A stretch of DNA of 14,284 nucleotides from Spirogloea muscicola (taxonomy: Eukaryota; Streptophyta; Zygnematophyceae; Spirogloeales; Spirogloeaceae). The notes beneath the pieces are model-generated. The model was not told where the DNA came from, searched no databases, and was given only the letters and a program-made list of their open reading frames with translations. The stretch spans positions 313,780 through 328,063 of the forward strand of contig WELB01000090.1 of NCBI GenBank assembly GCA_009602725.1. Direction: 5' to 3'. Shown piece after piece: positions 1 to 10,274 of the stretch (its first letter is position 1; every line of letters begins with the position of its first letter). A program made the position numbers and the translations under genes.

Positions 1-78
1 TTCCCTCTCCCTCCCTCCCCCTCCGCCTCCCTCTCCCTTCCTCCCTCCCTTCCCTCCCCCCGCTCCTCCCCCCCTTTC
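1..78. repeat. Polypyrimidine (C/T-rich) low-complexity tract
   Basis: This strand is almost entirely C and T, built from variants of CCCT and CCTCC. C/T richness continues more weakly to about 390, where an acceptor-like CAG precedes the first recognisable exon of the carotenoid oxygenase. It most simply reads as part of an upstream intron of that gene. No coding signal is seen. Confidence 0.8.
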
Positions 79-112
79 CTCCGCGACAACCAAGTCTCCG
101 CGACAACCAAGT
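79..112. repeat. Exact 17-bp tandem duplication
   Basis: The unit CTCCGCGACAACCAAGT occurs at 79-95 and again at 96-112 without a mismatch. It interrupts the C/T-rich tract. It looks like a simple slippage duplication; no function is evident. Confidence 0.9.
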
Positions 113-391
113 GCCCAGCACACCAACCCCCCCACCCCTCCCTTCTCCACCTCTGCCCCTACCTCCTGAGAACCCCTCACTCTATTCACTTTCATTGCTG
201 GCCCTCTCCCATTTTCGCAATTGCCCCCATACCCGTCACCCTTTCAGTGGCTCCTCTCTGCCTTTCCACATTCTCTCACTCTCCTCCCCTCCTTTCAGAA
301 CCTTTCATACCTCAAAAGTGCATGCCCCTCATTCTTTCTACCTGTTTCACTTCCCTCCTTCTCACTCTATATCCTGCCTGCCCGCTGGCAG
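113..391 (+). other. Pyrimidine-rich sequence, probable upstream intron of the carotenoid oxygenase
   Basis: No family-like coding sequence was found here. The stretch is C/T-rich and ends in GCTGGCAG at 384-391, a good 3' splice site in phase with the exon that starts at 392. The missing N-terminal part of the oxygenase therefore probably lies upstream of the window. With the tract at 1-112 this intron would be at least 391 bp, longer than the 133-278 bp introns downstream. Confidence 0.5.
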
Positions 392-3346
392 CTTGGCGAC
401 ATCGTTGGCCGGTTGGGGCTCGCCAAAGTGCTGATCCACAGCCTCCAAGTCCAACTCGGCCTCGTCGGCAAGAACGGGAGCGGCACTGGTGAGGCAGCCC
501 CCATGGCCTCCGTGGGTGGATGTCCCCTGGCTGCTATTGCCAAAGCTCCAGGCCGTCGCAGCGTAGCGCTTTCTCCTCAAGAAGGTCTCATCAGCTCGGC
601 CGTCCTGTTGCCGCGATGGGTGCAGCAAACACGGCGCTCGTGTACCAAAATAACACGCTCTATGCACTGCACGAGGGCGACAAGCCCTGTAAGCATTGAG
701 AATTTCCTCCTTCCTCACTTCTTATTCTGCGCACTGATCCTAATCCTCTCTTTTCACAGCAGCAGGCAGAAGCCCAGTGGTTCTCTGCTTGCCAGCTGAC
801 TCGGAGTGGCAAAGCGCTGCGCCCAGATGCGCTGCGCGTGCTGGCAGACGGCGAGCTCGAGACGCTGGGGCGCGAGGACTACGACGGCCAGCTCGCGGGC
901 TCGTTCACAGCGCACCCCAAGCTCGACCCAGACACCGGTGAGGCTGCCTGCCGCACTATTGGCCATCGCAGCGGAGCTTGACTGATTGCTGCGCGACGTG
1001 CAGCTACCACTGCTGCCGCTGCTGCAACTGCTGTCTCTCTTGCCAAGTAAAACTGTGGTCTCGACCAGAGCTCGACCGGCTATTGTATTCGTGGCGGGCG
1101 GCATGCAGGCGAGCTTTTCACATTCGGGTACAGTACGTCAAGCAAGCCATACGTGCGGTACTACGTCGTGCCCAAGGACGGGCGCATGGGGGACGCCGTG
1201 CCTGTCGACATACCTGAGCCCATCATGATGCACGACTTCGCCATCACTGAGCGCTACGCCATTTTCATGGATCTTCCACTCATCATCCGCCCCAAGGTAA
1301 CTCACTGAGACTCCTGATACCGAATTACCATCGCAAGATCATGGGCGGGCACGCAGCAAGCCGCGCCCAGCTGCTCCTTGGCCGCTGCTCACTCATCCAT
1401 CGCGCTGCTGATGGGCCGCTGCTTGTTCGCCGCCCAACTGGCAGGAGCTGCTCTGGGGTGGGTTCCCGATGTCTTTGACAAGACGCGATCGTCGCGCTTC
1501 GGTGTGCTCCCACGCTATGCTGGCAGCGACGCAACCGTCAGGTGGTTCGAGCTGCCGGCGTGTGCCATTTTCCACACAGGTAGGAGCTGCCCCCTTAAAT
1601 TAGACACTGGCATTGTGATGCTTAGCTTGCAATCATGAAAGAATAGGTGACATTCCATATTCAAGGGTTTGCATAGTGTCCACTTCATGGGTGCCTATAG
1701 GGGTTTGGTTTTGGCTCAGAACTGAGATCTTGCTGGCAACTACGTTCTTAAGGTCATGATGCTCGGATGCTTCATATCCACAGTGGCCGTGATGCAGCGA
1801 ATGCGTGGGAGGAGGGGGACGAGGTAGTGCTACATGCCTGCCGGCTGCCCACCATGAAGCTGCTCAACATTGGCGAGGGTACCCCGTACGAGAGTGGAAA
1901 GCAGAGAAACGAGCTGTAAGTCGGTCAATACTTAGCTGGACCATCGCCTGGCCATCAGAGAGGTCAGGTGGCAGGCGCCCACTTCAGCTGGCATGTAGTC
2001 GCGGGCAGATGGTTCTACCCTATTTTACTTATTGCAGCCAGCTTCATAGACAGAGACCATTGGCAGGAAAAGTAATTTGCAGATCCGTGGTTTTGTAGTT
2101 GCCTGCCGTACTTGCTCATCTTCAACAGTCCGAGCTCTAAAGAGTGAGCTCAGCACCACAAATGCATCTCTTGTTCTTGTGGTATTGCTACAGGTGGGAG
2201 TTCCGATTCAATATGGAAACAGGCGAGGCGGCGCAGCGGCAACTTGGAGACTTCAACACAGACTTTCCGCGCATCAATGACAATTATCTTGGCAGGTCAG
2301 CCCTACAGCCCACCATCATATCTTGCTTATGTTGCGGTTGAATGTGGCACAAGACATGCGTGCCTGGTCAGATGCAGGCATATGAATTTGACTCTGTATC
2401 AAGCTGTCATTTTGAGGTCAATCACAGCTGTCTCCAGTTGGGCTCTGACGGTTGCTACGAATGCCACAGAAAGTAGCAAATCCAGTGTACATTGCTCGCT
2501 GTGGGTGCTCTGTGCAGGACCTCAAAGTATGCATATGCGTCCATCTTTGACGACTCTCTGGTCAAAATATTGGGTCTCGTCAAGTTTGACCTCTTCAAGG
2601 AGCCGCGGCTGGGCGCGGGCCTGCCAGTTGCAGGGCAGGGGAATGTGGCCGGCGTTTTCTGGCACGGCCCCAGTCGCTTTGGCTCTGAGCCCGTCTTTGT
2701 GCCAGCATCCTCCGACCCCAATGCGCCTGAGGACGATGGATATCTCCTCAACTTCGTCTACGACGAGGCAAACGAGTATGCCCCAGATCAGGCTCTGCCC
2801 CTGTCCTTGGGACAAATAGGGGGGAGTGCCATGGTGCAATCATGAACTTCTGTATAGCAGTGACTACGTTGCTGCTTGATCACATTACTGCGAGGATGTG
2901 TCGAGCAGGAAGTCGGAGATGGTCGTGGTGGACGCCAAGACCATGAGTCCAGAGCCGGTGGCTGTGGTCTCCCTGCCCCGCCGCGTGCCATACGGCTTCC
3001 ATGGCATCTTCGTCAGCGAGGTCACATTGAGATTGGAGACTTTCAGCTTTGTCCCATGTTATACCAGTGTCTGACCATTCTGCTGGGCTTACTGAGCCAT
3101 GAAAATGACGAGCATATGCAACAAAAGCCAAATCAAATGTTGGGTTTGTTAACCTATTCTGGATTCATCTGTTGTGTCCATGTTTGATGGGCAGGCCGTC
3201 GGCACAGTAGACTGTTCCTGACTTGAGACTGCTAGCTGCCGCATGTAGTGCAGGCCCAGCTCCAGGCACAGAAGGCAAAAAGCGACCAAGCAATTGGCGC
3301 GCAGAATGTGCATGCAAACCACTTCGCTTTCAAATTGCGAGTCTGA
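392..3346 (+). CDS. CCD: Carotenoid cleavage dioxygenase, CCD1-like (5' partial, 10 exons in window)
   Basis: Non-haem iron(II) enzyme of the RPE65/CCD family, which cleaves carotenoid polyene chains to apocarotenoids. Exons read from phase and GT-AG sites: 392-488, 626-688, 827-937, 1109-1296, 1445-1579, 1798-1915, 2194-2295, 2518-2775, 2909-3020 and 3254-3346 (TGA), about 426 residues. Motifs in order are [90 protein letters not shown] and [17 protein letters not shown]. The four iron-ligand histidines are all present (codons at 913, 1231, 1573 and 3000). Roughly the first 100 residues of a typical ~540-residue family member are missing, presumably upstream. The motifs resemble plant CCD1 (9,10/9',10' cleavage) more than NCED, but that is a judgement from memory. 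Exon 5 needs one extra base near 1472-1476 to stay in frame. A plastid or cytosolic location cannot be judged without the N-terminus. The gene converges on the GAUT gene. Confidence 0.9.
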
Positions 3347-4112
3347 CCAAAGCACGGGAGGTAAGCAAGCATATGCAGGTGGCTAGCATGGTACCACAGA
3401 AAAGCAATTAGGAATCTTGTGTCTTTTCTCCGTTTAGGCGGATGCATGGACTGTCTTGGCCAGCTCCTAAGAGAGGCCACTGCACTTTGCTGCTGCTTAA
3501 CTTCCTTCGGGCTTGCTTGGTGTATTGTGTCAGTGGTTGCTGTGCAAAACTTGATGGGCTGCTCCCAATTCTTGTTTGCAGACTGTACAGTGGCATTTTT
3601 GCACGCAAATGGTGCTCCTGCTGCTCTTCATATGACACTCACATGGACTTGCGCCAGAAGGCAACAGATAGCACAGACCAATGTCCAATAAGAAGCTTCA
3701 GAAACGCCTCATTTAAGTCACCATAGACCTATCTTGTTTGTGAGCTTGTATAGCAGCTGGCCTGATTACGGAAGAGCATGGAAGGGTGCGGGGGAGCCTT
3801 GAGACGGGGCTGCCCCAGCATCCCTCCTACCTTGTCCTGGCGAACAAATGTTGCTCCACTTGGGAATCAGGTTTCAGCAACCACTGTTGCTGCGCATGTG
3901 CGAGCCAGTATTTCGAGAAGGTACCACTGTTGTGAGTGGCAGCCCCTCGTGGGCATCATTTCTATTGCCAGGTTTGGCTGCCAGGCTGCTACCACCTGGC
4001 CTCTACGCCTGCTCACTATGAGCTATGGCGAGATGGTGCCATGCGAGCCCAATATTTTGTTCAGACTCAAGTAGTAAATGAGCTTCAACAGGTCATTGTC
4101 CTTGCCACTTGG
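3347..4112. other. Tail-to-tail intergenic region between CCD and GAUT genes
   Basis: This 766-bp stretch separates the stop codons of two convergent genes and should hold both 3' UTRs. Short open frames occur on both strands, but none resembles a known family or joins either gene in phase. No tRNA, repeat or clear polyadenylation element was recognised. Confidence 0.6.
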
Positions 4113-7100
4113 TCATCCATTGATATTGCATGCCTGAAGGAACGGTTGATCAAACATGACGTACTCGTTCCAATAGGGCTTGAACTTGCTCAGAGCTATC
4201 TCTAGCCAGGGCTTCATGTTCCCGTTCCAGTGTATCACAGCAGCACTACACAAAGCACATGCGGCATGGTCAGACGTCCCCACTAAGCTAAGCACTCCAA
4301 GCTATGCCAGCCGTGTGAAGAAACAGGTGGAAGATGGTCAAGGCAGCTTACTTGTCAACTTCAGTCATGTCCAGATTGGGATTGTAGCCAAGGCCCAAGA
4401 CATGCCAGCTTTTGTCCAGTGGGTACGTCTTATTGTAGAATGTGATCAGGCCTGGCGGCAGCGTGCCCAGCTTCCATAATGTTCGGTCCTCGTTCTGCTC
4501 AATTGGCCAAGGGCACCATCAGCATTGGCAATCGTGTTGTGACTGGAGGTAAAAGTACGTCTATTACAACCCTAATCAAGATCAAAACATGTGCGCCTAA
4601 ACTCACATTTTCTGGTTCTATAGTACTGCAACAACTTCTCAGGGACATCCAAGTACAGCAACCAGCAGGCTGACAAGAGTCAGCCTGCTGATTCTCACAC
4701 CCAACTCTTCCATGCGTGTATCTACATATACACGGTTCAATGATAGAACCCACCAACTCCTGCCAGTAATGGTAGATGCCCGTGATGTTTCGGCGTTTCC
4801 ACTCCCACAGGTCAAACATATTCATTCCATATGCCCATCCACAAGCCTGTATATGGTATGCCAAGCACTTAGCAGCCTTACGAGGCTGGCCACCTCTAGC
4901 TGTTGACCTAGTAGAAGTCTTTCAGGAGTCAGCTTTTTGCTGCACATTCTAACGAAATGAGATCACCTTGCAGGAACAAGAAAACCAATAAGCACACTAA
5001 CAGTAGCAAACCTAAATCGCTTGTCAGTGTACTTTTAGATAAGCTGCAATAAGTCAACTTGCAGCAGGTGGGTACTGTACCGATACATACCTGTGGATTG
5101 AAGTTCTCAGCAATCAAAGGATTTGAGAAATTGAGGTATTTGTCAAAACGATGAAAGCTGGCACCACATGTCTCAACGGCTCCGTTCACCTGTCCTTGTA
5201 GATCAACTTCCCAAAGACCTCCTAAGTCTTTCTGCAACACAGGAGCTCGAGGACCTCAGGCAGCTGATCAATTGACGCTGTATGTTGTGGAGGAGAGAGG
5301 ACTGTGAACAATTACAGGCAGATGCCTGAAGCACCAGTCAACAATTCAGGAAACGTTTGCTTTGGATAAGGACGTCCGAGCTCAGTAAGACTACACAAAT
5401 TCCTGGATACAACCACTGGTGAAGTGGGCAAAGATACTCAAGATGCAATTAACGTATTTCCCATATCTCTGTAACCATGAACTCAGCAAGGCTGATGGGC
5501 ACACAGGTGAAGCACATTACCTGCACAACTATATCATCATCCAGGAAGAGAATCTTTTGAAGCTTGGGAAAGACCTCTGGCAAGTAAAATCGCAGATGAT
5601 TGAGCATTGAGAGGTATTTCGGATTTCGATACTTGAGATTCGAAGATCCGGCAGCCATTGTCAGTGGTCTGTCGGCTTTGAAGTAGTACTCCTGTACACG
5701 ATACAGCAATTGCCAATTGAAGTCATGCCATCGGACCCTCCCTTGAGAATAAGAGTGCTACGCAAACACGTAATAGAGTGATTGGTGGACCTCTGCAAGT
5801 GACAACTATCAGTTTGTGGGAGTGTATCTGCTCTTTCAAAAATCAGACATCACATGTGTTGCAGATCAGGGTGTCACTTGAAAGTAAAGAGCAACGCAGT
5901 CTCCAATGGGGCCTTACCTTCATGGCTGCAGACTCGAGCTGCCGTAGCACTGGGCAGTAAGAAGAGTTGAGCCACTTGAAATCCTCCACTCTTTGCACGG
6001 ATATTGTGGCCTCCAAGGGCGTGTTCATCAAGAACCACATCTAAAGTTCCATAACAAATCACTGTGAGTCGTACTATCAGAGCCTAAGGATCCCAGACTT
6101 GCAGAGCCTTCAAGACAGAGGCTTTGTAACGTTATCATTGCAAATTTGTCAGCATGTCTGGCTCAAGCAGTGACAAGATTGTCACCTCTCGTCGCTTACT
6201 GAGACTCCAGCGCAGAGGAACTCTTTGCCTACAGTATATTACCTTCATTGCCCCGTAGTTGAGCTTATCCGTCACCAGGTGGAAGACGAGCTTCGATGAG
6301 TCCTGCAAAAGTCAGCAGGTTGGGATAATTCAATGGTAGTCAGCTAGTCAGTTGCAGCTTTGGCAATACACCCATGGATCTGTCATTGGGCTGTCAAGTA
6401 AGTACAGCAATCAGACAAAATTTACGACTGCACCACTCAGCATGGCTATACCTTCGCATTGGTAACACTGGAGTTAACTACTACGGCTGCAGCCAGGACG
6501 TTGTCAGTGAAGAGGGCGCAGTGGTGAAGCGAATCGTCCTCAAGTTTGTCACTTCCAGGAAGCGTCCTCTGGTGGGGCGGAAGCTCAAAGTACTCAAGAG
6601 TCAGCCGTAAGGAAAGGCAATGCAGTGCTTTTGGCACGGTCTTTGCAGCGAGCTGGCTCAAGAAAGTGCTCTGCTTCTTCAGCATCCTCCCTTGCTCCTC
6701 CGCCGTCTGAACCATGGCGCGCAACTTCTTGACCATACTAGTGCAGTCGTAATGCATGTCCCGGGCCTTGGCTAGAAGGTGTCCCATTGCACGCATACGC
6801 TCTGTGGCACTGCATGACCAGGATGCAGCACAGTTGTCGGCGGCAGCCAATCAAGCGGACATCCTAAATACTCAGCTTCCTCCAAAGATACAAGAGGTCA
6901 TTGGTCGAGAATTTGTGTGCTCATATAGGTACCCCAATTCTTACCCTGCAAGATGTCTATGACTTTCAGTACCTTGATGGTAGCTCTGCATCACTGGAAG
7001 CCTCGCCCATGGCCCGGTGGCAATCCCTAATACGTGCCTTAAGATCACGAACGAGGCGCTGATTGTCATGTTGCTGAGCAATGGCGATGTAGCCCCTGGC

Positions 7101-8821
7101 CATGATCAGCTGGTCACGCATCAAGCGCAGCATCTGGTCACCTCCGTCTGACTCCCCCTCCTTTTTCCAAATGTTGTACTTGGCCAGTCCCTCTGGCGGC
7201 GACTTTTTCCCAGTGTGCTCCTTCATCTCTACCCCTTCCTCATCTTGAGCTGTCAGCTCTGTGAGTCGCTTCTCCAGTCGCCGAAACTGTATGCTCTGCG
7301 AGCAGGTACAACAGCCTACATTGGCAGGGCATACTGCGTGGACTTCCAGCTGCAGCTGCTGATCTGCTAATGCTTGTGGGGCTCTCCAAGTGGGCGAGCA
7401 ATAAGCAGGACATCAGCAAGCAAAGCTCAAAGCAAGGGGTTAAGGGTGGGTTGGGGAAGCGAAGCGAGATGCTCACGGTTCCTGGGCTTGTGAGAGACTC
7501 TGACAAATGCTGTGACGATTTATCAAGCCCATGCACCCCCGACGAACTCTTGACGCCCTCGCGCGCCTCCACCTGCCCTGCCCCTCCAGGCAAGCTCCTC
7601 TCATCGATGATGCTGCCCTCCTATCAAACGATAAGCAGTTGAGAAGCTTAGTCTTCATTCCAGTCTTGCTTCAACCAGTTTGATATAATTGCTCAACCAG
7701 CAGGCAATTGCTGAGACCAACCCTGCCCGAATGATGAAGTGGCTAGAGTCTTCACAGAGGTAAGTGATAAGGCAGAGAATCTCAAAGCGGCAACACGATG
7801 TCAACATGACCGAGTCAAGGACTCCTCCGTCTTCACCTTATGAGCAGGGTCTCTCTGTGCAACTCCCAAGTCTTCCCGAATCCACGACGAAGACAGACCC
7901 CTTGACGTGCTGCTGACATCCTGTAGAGAAGTGGCGTGCTCCACTTCTGCTTGGACAACATCAAGCACCTGCAGCAGACATCTCCTCAAAGTCTTAAGGC
8001 AAACCTTCCTGTCTTGACAAATCCAGACCTCGGACTACTTTACGCCGCATGTGTCCAAGACACGTCCGAGAGAAGCACTCCAGTAGCAGCACAAGCTGAC
8101 ACACTCCCTGGGTCTGTGTGTTCTCGAAGTCTCACACCTCTTGAGGAAAGAGAGCCTCTATTTGTTCCAAAGCTTGCCGGGTCCTGGGCTCCACATCTCC
8201 CTTCTGCAGGAGTAGCAGCTGCCTATAACGTCAATCTCTAGCTTGACTCTAGACTGCCACGCTTGGGCAGTATGCCCAGCTCATGTCAGAGAAGCTTCCA
8301 GTTCGTTCTTGCACCACTTTGAGGTCCAATGGTGGTATCTTTAGCAAGGCAAAAGCTGGACAACAATTACGGATTGCACATATGAAATGCAGACAAGGTG
8401 ACGCCTCTGTCACGTGATAGGAGAGAAGTAACGAGGGAGGGACATGAGATGCAGCAAGACGAGGCCCTTACGCTTGTCAAGTCCACACCTGCACGCCACC
8501 AAAGTATAGGCACACGTATAAATTACAAGTCTCAAGGGACACAATACCAACCATAAGAAGCGTAGGACAGGACAGCACCACCTTGGGATGCGAGGGCAGA
8601 AGGCAATAGAGGGTCGTTGTACAGGCAGTGCTCGAGAATCCTGTAGACTCACCAGACAGGCCAGGAGGTGTGGTGGCACCACTGCTGCCTCTAGCTGTCA
8701 TGAAGCAGATTGGAGTGACGACGGTGATGAAGGCGAGTAGCACAAGAGCAGAGGTGCGGAATGCCCGCTGCTTGCTCCTCGCCGGAGGCCCGCCGCTGAG
8801 GGAGATCCTACGACTTGGCAT
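4113..8821 (-). CDS. GAUT: GAUT-family galacturonosyltransferase (GT8), type II membrane protein
   Basis: The GAUT family transfers galacturonic acid from UDP-GalA to pectic homogalacturonan in the Golgi lumen. Exons, 5' to 3' on the minus strand: 8821-8653, 8488-8472 (tentative), 8203-8138, 7968-7837, 7620-about 7573, 7295-6973, 6809-6452, 6302-6243, 6040-5918, 5691-5521, 5231-5091, 4846-4754, 4494-4352 and 4245-4113 (TGA). This gives about 658 residues, within the usual GAUT range. Residues 1-23 are a basic cytosolic tail and about 24-41 a membrane anchor. A variable stem follows, then MRDQLIMARGYIAIAQ, FTDNVLAAAVVVNS, VFHLVTDKLNYGAM and FKWLNSSYCPVLRQLESA. LDDDIVVQ (about 482-489) carries the metal-binding DxD; then come NGAVETCGASFHRFDKYLN, CGWAYGMNMFDLWEW, LGTLPPGLITFYNK and HWNGNMKPW (about 620-628). 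All junctions from 7295 onward are in phase and unambiguous. Exons 2-5, in the poorly conserved stem, are less certain. Acceptor specificity cannot be assigned from sequence. Confidence 0.95.
4663..4690. repeat. Perfect 11-bp inverted repeat (hairpin) inside a GAUT intron
   Basis: CAGCAGGCTGA at 4663-4673 is exactly complementary to TCAGCCTGCTG at 4680-4690, with a 6-nt loop. It lies within the intron at 4753-4495 between the exons that end in HYWQEL and start with NEDRTLWKLG. It could fold in the pre-mRNA; no function is evident. Confidence 0.85.
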
Positions 8822-9692
8822 GTCTGATGGTGTGCCCTCTGCTCAGGACAGCAGAGCTGGCACGCCTGGCCCGCGAGTCAACCCTGCTGGCTGAGGCCAG
8901 CCTACGAAGCTGCTCCTGCGAGCTCTGCCGCCAGCAGTGAGCGGGATGCTAGTTCCTCCTGACGGAGCTCCGCCGTCGGACTCTGAGAACTCGCGCAGCG
9001 TCAGGGCGCTCGGCCTCCGCCAACGGCAGTCTCCGCAGGCGCAGCCTGGCGGCTCCCAAGCCGCCGCCTGCGTAGGCCTCGGAAAGAGGCCGCACCGGCA
9101 GCATCTGGCGCCTCCGGCGGGGGCGCGGGCTCCTGCGCGGCGCCTTGCCAGAACCCGCGCAGGCGGCGGCGGCGTGGCGCCACGTCTTTTCGGCTCGTCC
9201 GAGCTGCCGCTACCGCAGCCGCCGCCGCCGCCGCTGCCGCAGCAGGCACCGCCGCAGCCGGCACTGCCGCCNGCCTTCCAGACCTTCGCTCGCAGCGGCA
9301 ACCGCTGGTACTCCTCCCTGCCTGCTTGGCCCGGGCTCTGGCGTTAGGGGTCCAGGGTCCCGGTCGGCTTTGAAGCAGGGCGCTTGCCCGAGGCTGCGTC
9401 TCTACTTGGTCGGGGTGCCCTAAGGCGTCCGATTCAAAGCCGGGCCCCCCCTGGGCCACCCCCGCGGCGGCCCAACGGCCGGGCGACGGCGGGCGACGCC
9501 GCAGGGGCGCCGCCAGCGGCGTCGCTGAACCAATGAGCAGCGTCGCAGGGCCTACCCCGTCAACCCCCCCCCCCGGCGCGCGGGCCTGACGGGACGGCCA
9601 CCTGCGCCTTCAAAAGTTTGAACCCTCGCAAGGAGTGGACGGCCGCCCCAGCGAGCTAGTCGAACTTGTCGCAGCGGTGGTCCTTGCGAGCG
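8822..9692. other. GC-rich upstream region of the GAUT gene, no convincing gene
   Basis: Very GC-rich sequence with CCG/GCC runs (for example 9218-9270), one undetermined base at 9272 and an 11-C run at 9564-9574. Open frames exist in several overlapping frames and encode only Ala/Arg/Pro/Gly-rich sequence, as expected of GC-rich DNA without stops. It should hold the GAUT promoter and 5' UTR. A CCAAT pentamer lies at 9530-9534 but is weak evidence alone. A perfect 10-bp inverted repeat, GCGACGCCGC at 9493-9502 and GCGGCGTCGC at 9516-9525, is also present. No TATA box was recognised. Confidence 0.6.
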
Positions 9693-10002
9693 CAAGATTT
9701 GTCAAGGAAGTTGTCTTAATGTGTCAATTGTTTGTCTCGAATGACATCGGACGAGAGAGCCTTTGTGCTCCCTTGTGACGCTTTTCATCCTAAAGACGGA
9801 ATGAGACGTGAACACCGGTTGCTCACTACTCCCAGTCCAGCTTTGGCAGAATTGTCGTAAGATTTTTGTCTTCGTTGTGTCTCCGTATTGTCTCGTAATG
9901 ACACAGGCAGGGCGACTTTGTGCTCTCTTACGCCGCTCTTTGTCGTCGAGAAGACATCAGGCGTAAAGACGACCGGTACGTCACTACTATCTCAGGCCAA
10001 TT
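9693..10002. repeat. Diverged tandem duplication, about 155-158 bp per copy
   Basis: Copy A (about 9693-9845) and copy B (about 9848-10002) share blocks in the same order at nearly constant offset. Examples are TTGTCTT (9711/9866), TGTCTCGAATGACA against TGTCTCGTAATGACA (9733/9889), CTTTGTGCTC (9761/9916), ACCGGT (9814/9972) and TCACTACT (9823/9981). The copies differ by many substitutions and small indels, so the duplication is old. No coding frame is shared. It may be a promoter-associated duplication or part of a decayed repeat. Confidence 0.75.
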
Positions 10003-10152
10003 CAATCCGGGACGGACGGAGGGACGGAGTGGTACGTGTCGCGCGGTGGATGGAACGCCCGGCTTGACCTTATGCGCCCGGACGCGGACGCGCGCCACGG
10101 AGGCGCCACATCGGGGCGCCAACAAGGACGCCTTCTGCCTCCGTTTGAAAGA

Positions 10153-10234
10153 AAACGGCGCCGTTTGCCACATATTTTGCTGACTAGGACGCTATTATGA
10201 CCCCCGTTGAGGAGGAAACGGCGCCGTCTGCCAC
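10153..10234. repeat. Two copies of a palindrome-containing motif
   Basis: AAACGGCGCCGTTTGCCAC at 10153-10171 recurs with one mismatch at 10216-10234, 63 bp apart. The first copy holds a perfect 14-bp palindrome (10153-10166); the second keeps its 10-bp core ACGGCGCCGT. The two palindromes sit symmetrically around the midpoint of the inverted-repeat element. They could be subterminal motifs of that element or protein-binding sites. Confidence 0.8.
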
Positions 10235-10247
10235 GAGGGCGGACGGA

Positions 10248-10274
10248 ACTGGGCCCTCCTCACGAGGGCCCAGT
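10248..10274. repeat. Perfect 11-bp hairpin, 5-nt loop
   Basis: ACTGGGCCCTC at 10248-10258 pairs exactly with GAGGGCCCAGT at 10264-10274. It lies inside the MITE-like element. No T-run follows, and a bacterial-type terminator would be irrelevant in this nuclear context. Confidence 0.8.

Noticed and set aside
111-799. Open frames through the pyrimidine-rich region taken as an N-terminal exon
   Set aside because: Only 392-488 matches the oxygenase family. The part before it is Ser/Pro/Leu-rich translation of a C/T tract ending in a good splice acceptor.
770-826. Exon 3 of the oxygenase starting upstream of 827
   Set aside because: Acceptors at 769 or 772 give an immediate stop or a non-consensus AAG site. 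The acceptor at 826 restores KPY followed by [14 protein letters not shown].
1357-1579. Exon 5 of the oxygenase starting at 1357, which would avoid any frameshift
   Set aside because: It needs a 60-nt intron, far shorter than its neighbours, and adds about 29 residues absent from the family, while the 1445 start gives family-like sequence.
3408-3726. Short open frames on both strands between the oxygenase and GAUT genes
   Set aside because: Cysteine/leucine-rich sequences without recognisable motifs, overlapping on opposite strands in a region expected to be 3' UTR.
8843-9459. Overlapping open frames of up to 152 codons on both strands
   Set aside because: Composition-driven; they span an undetermined base, show no domain, and at least four frames are open at once.
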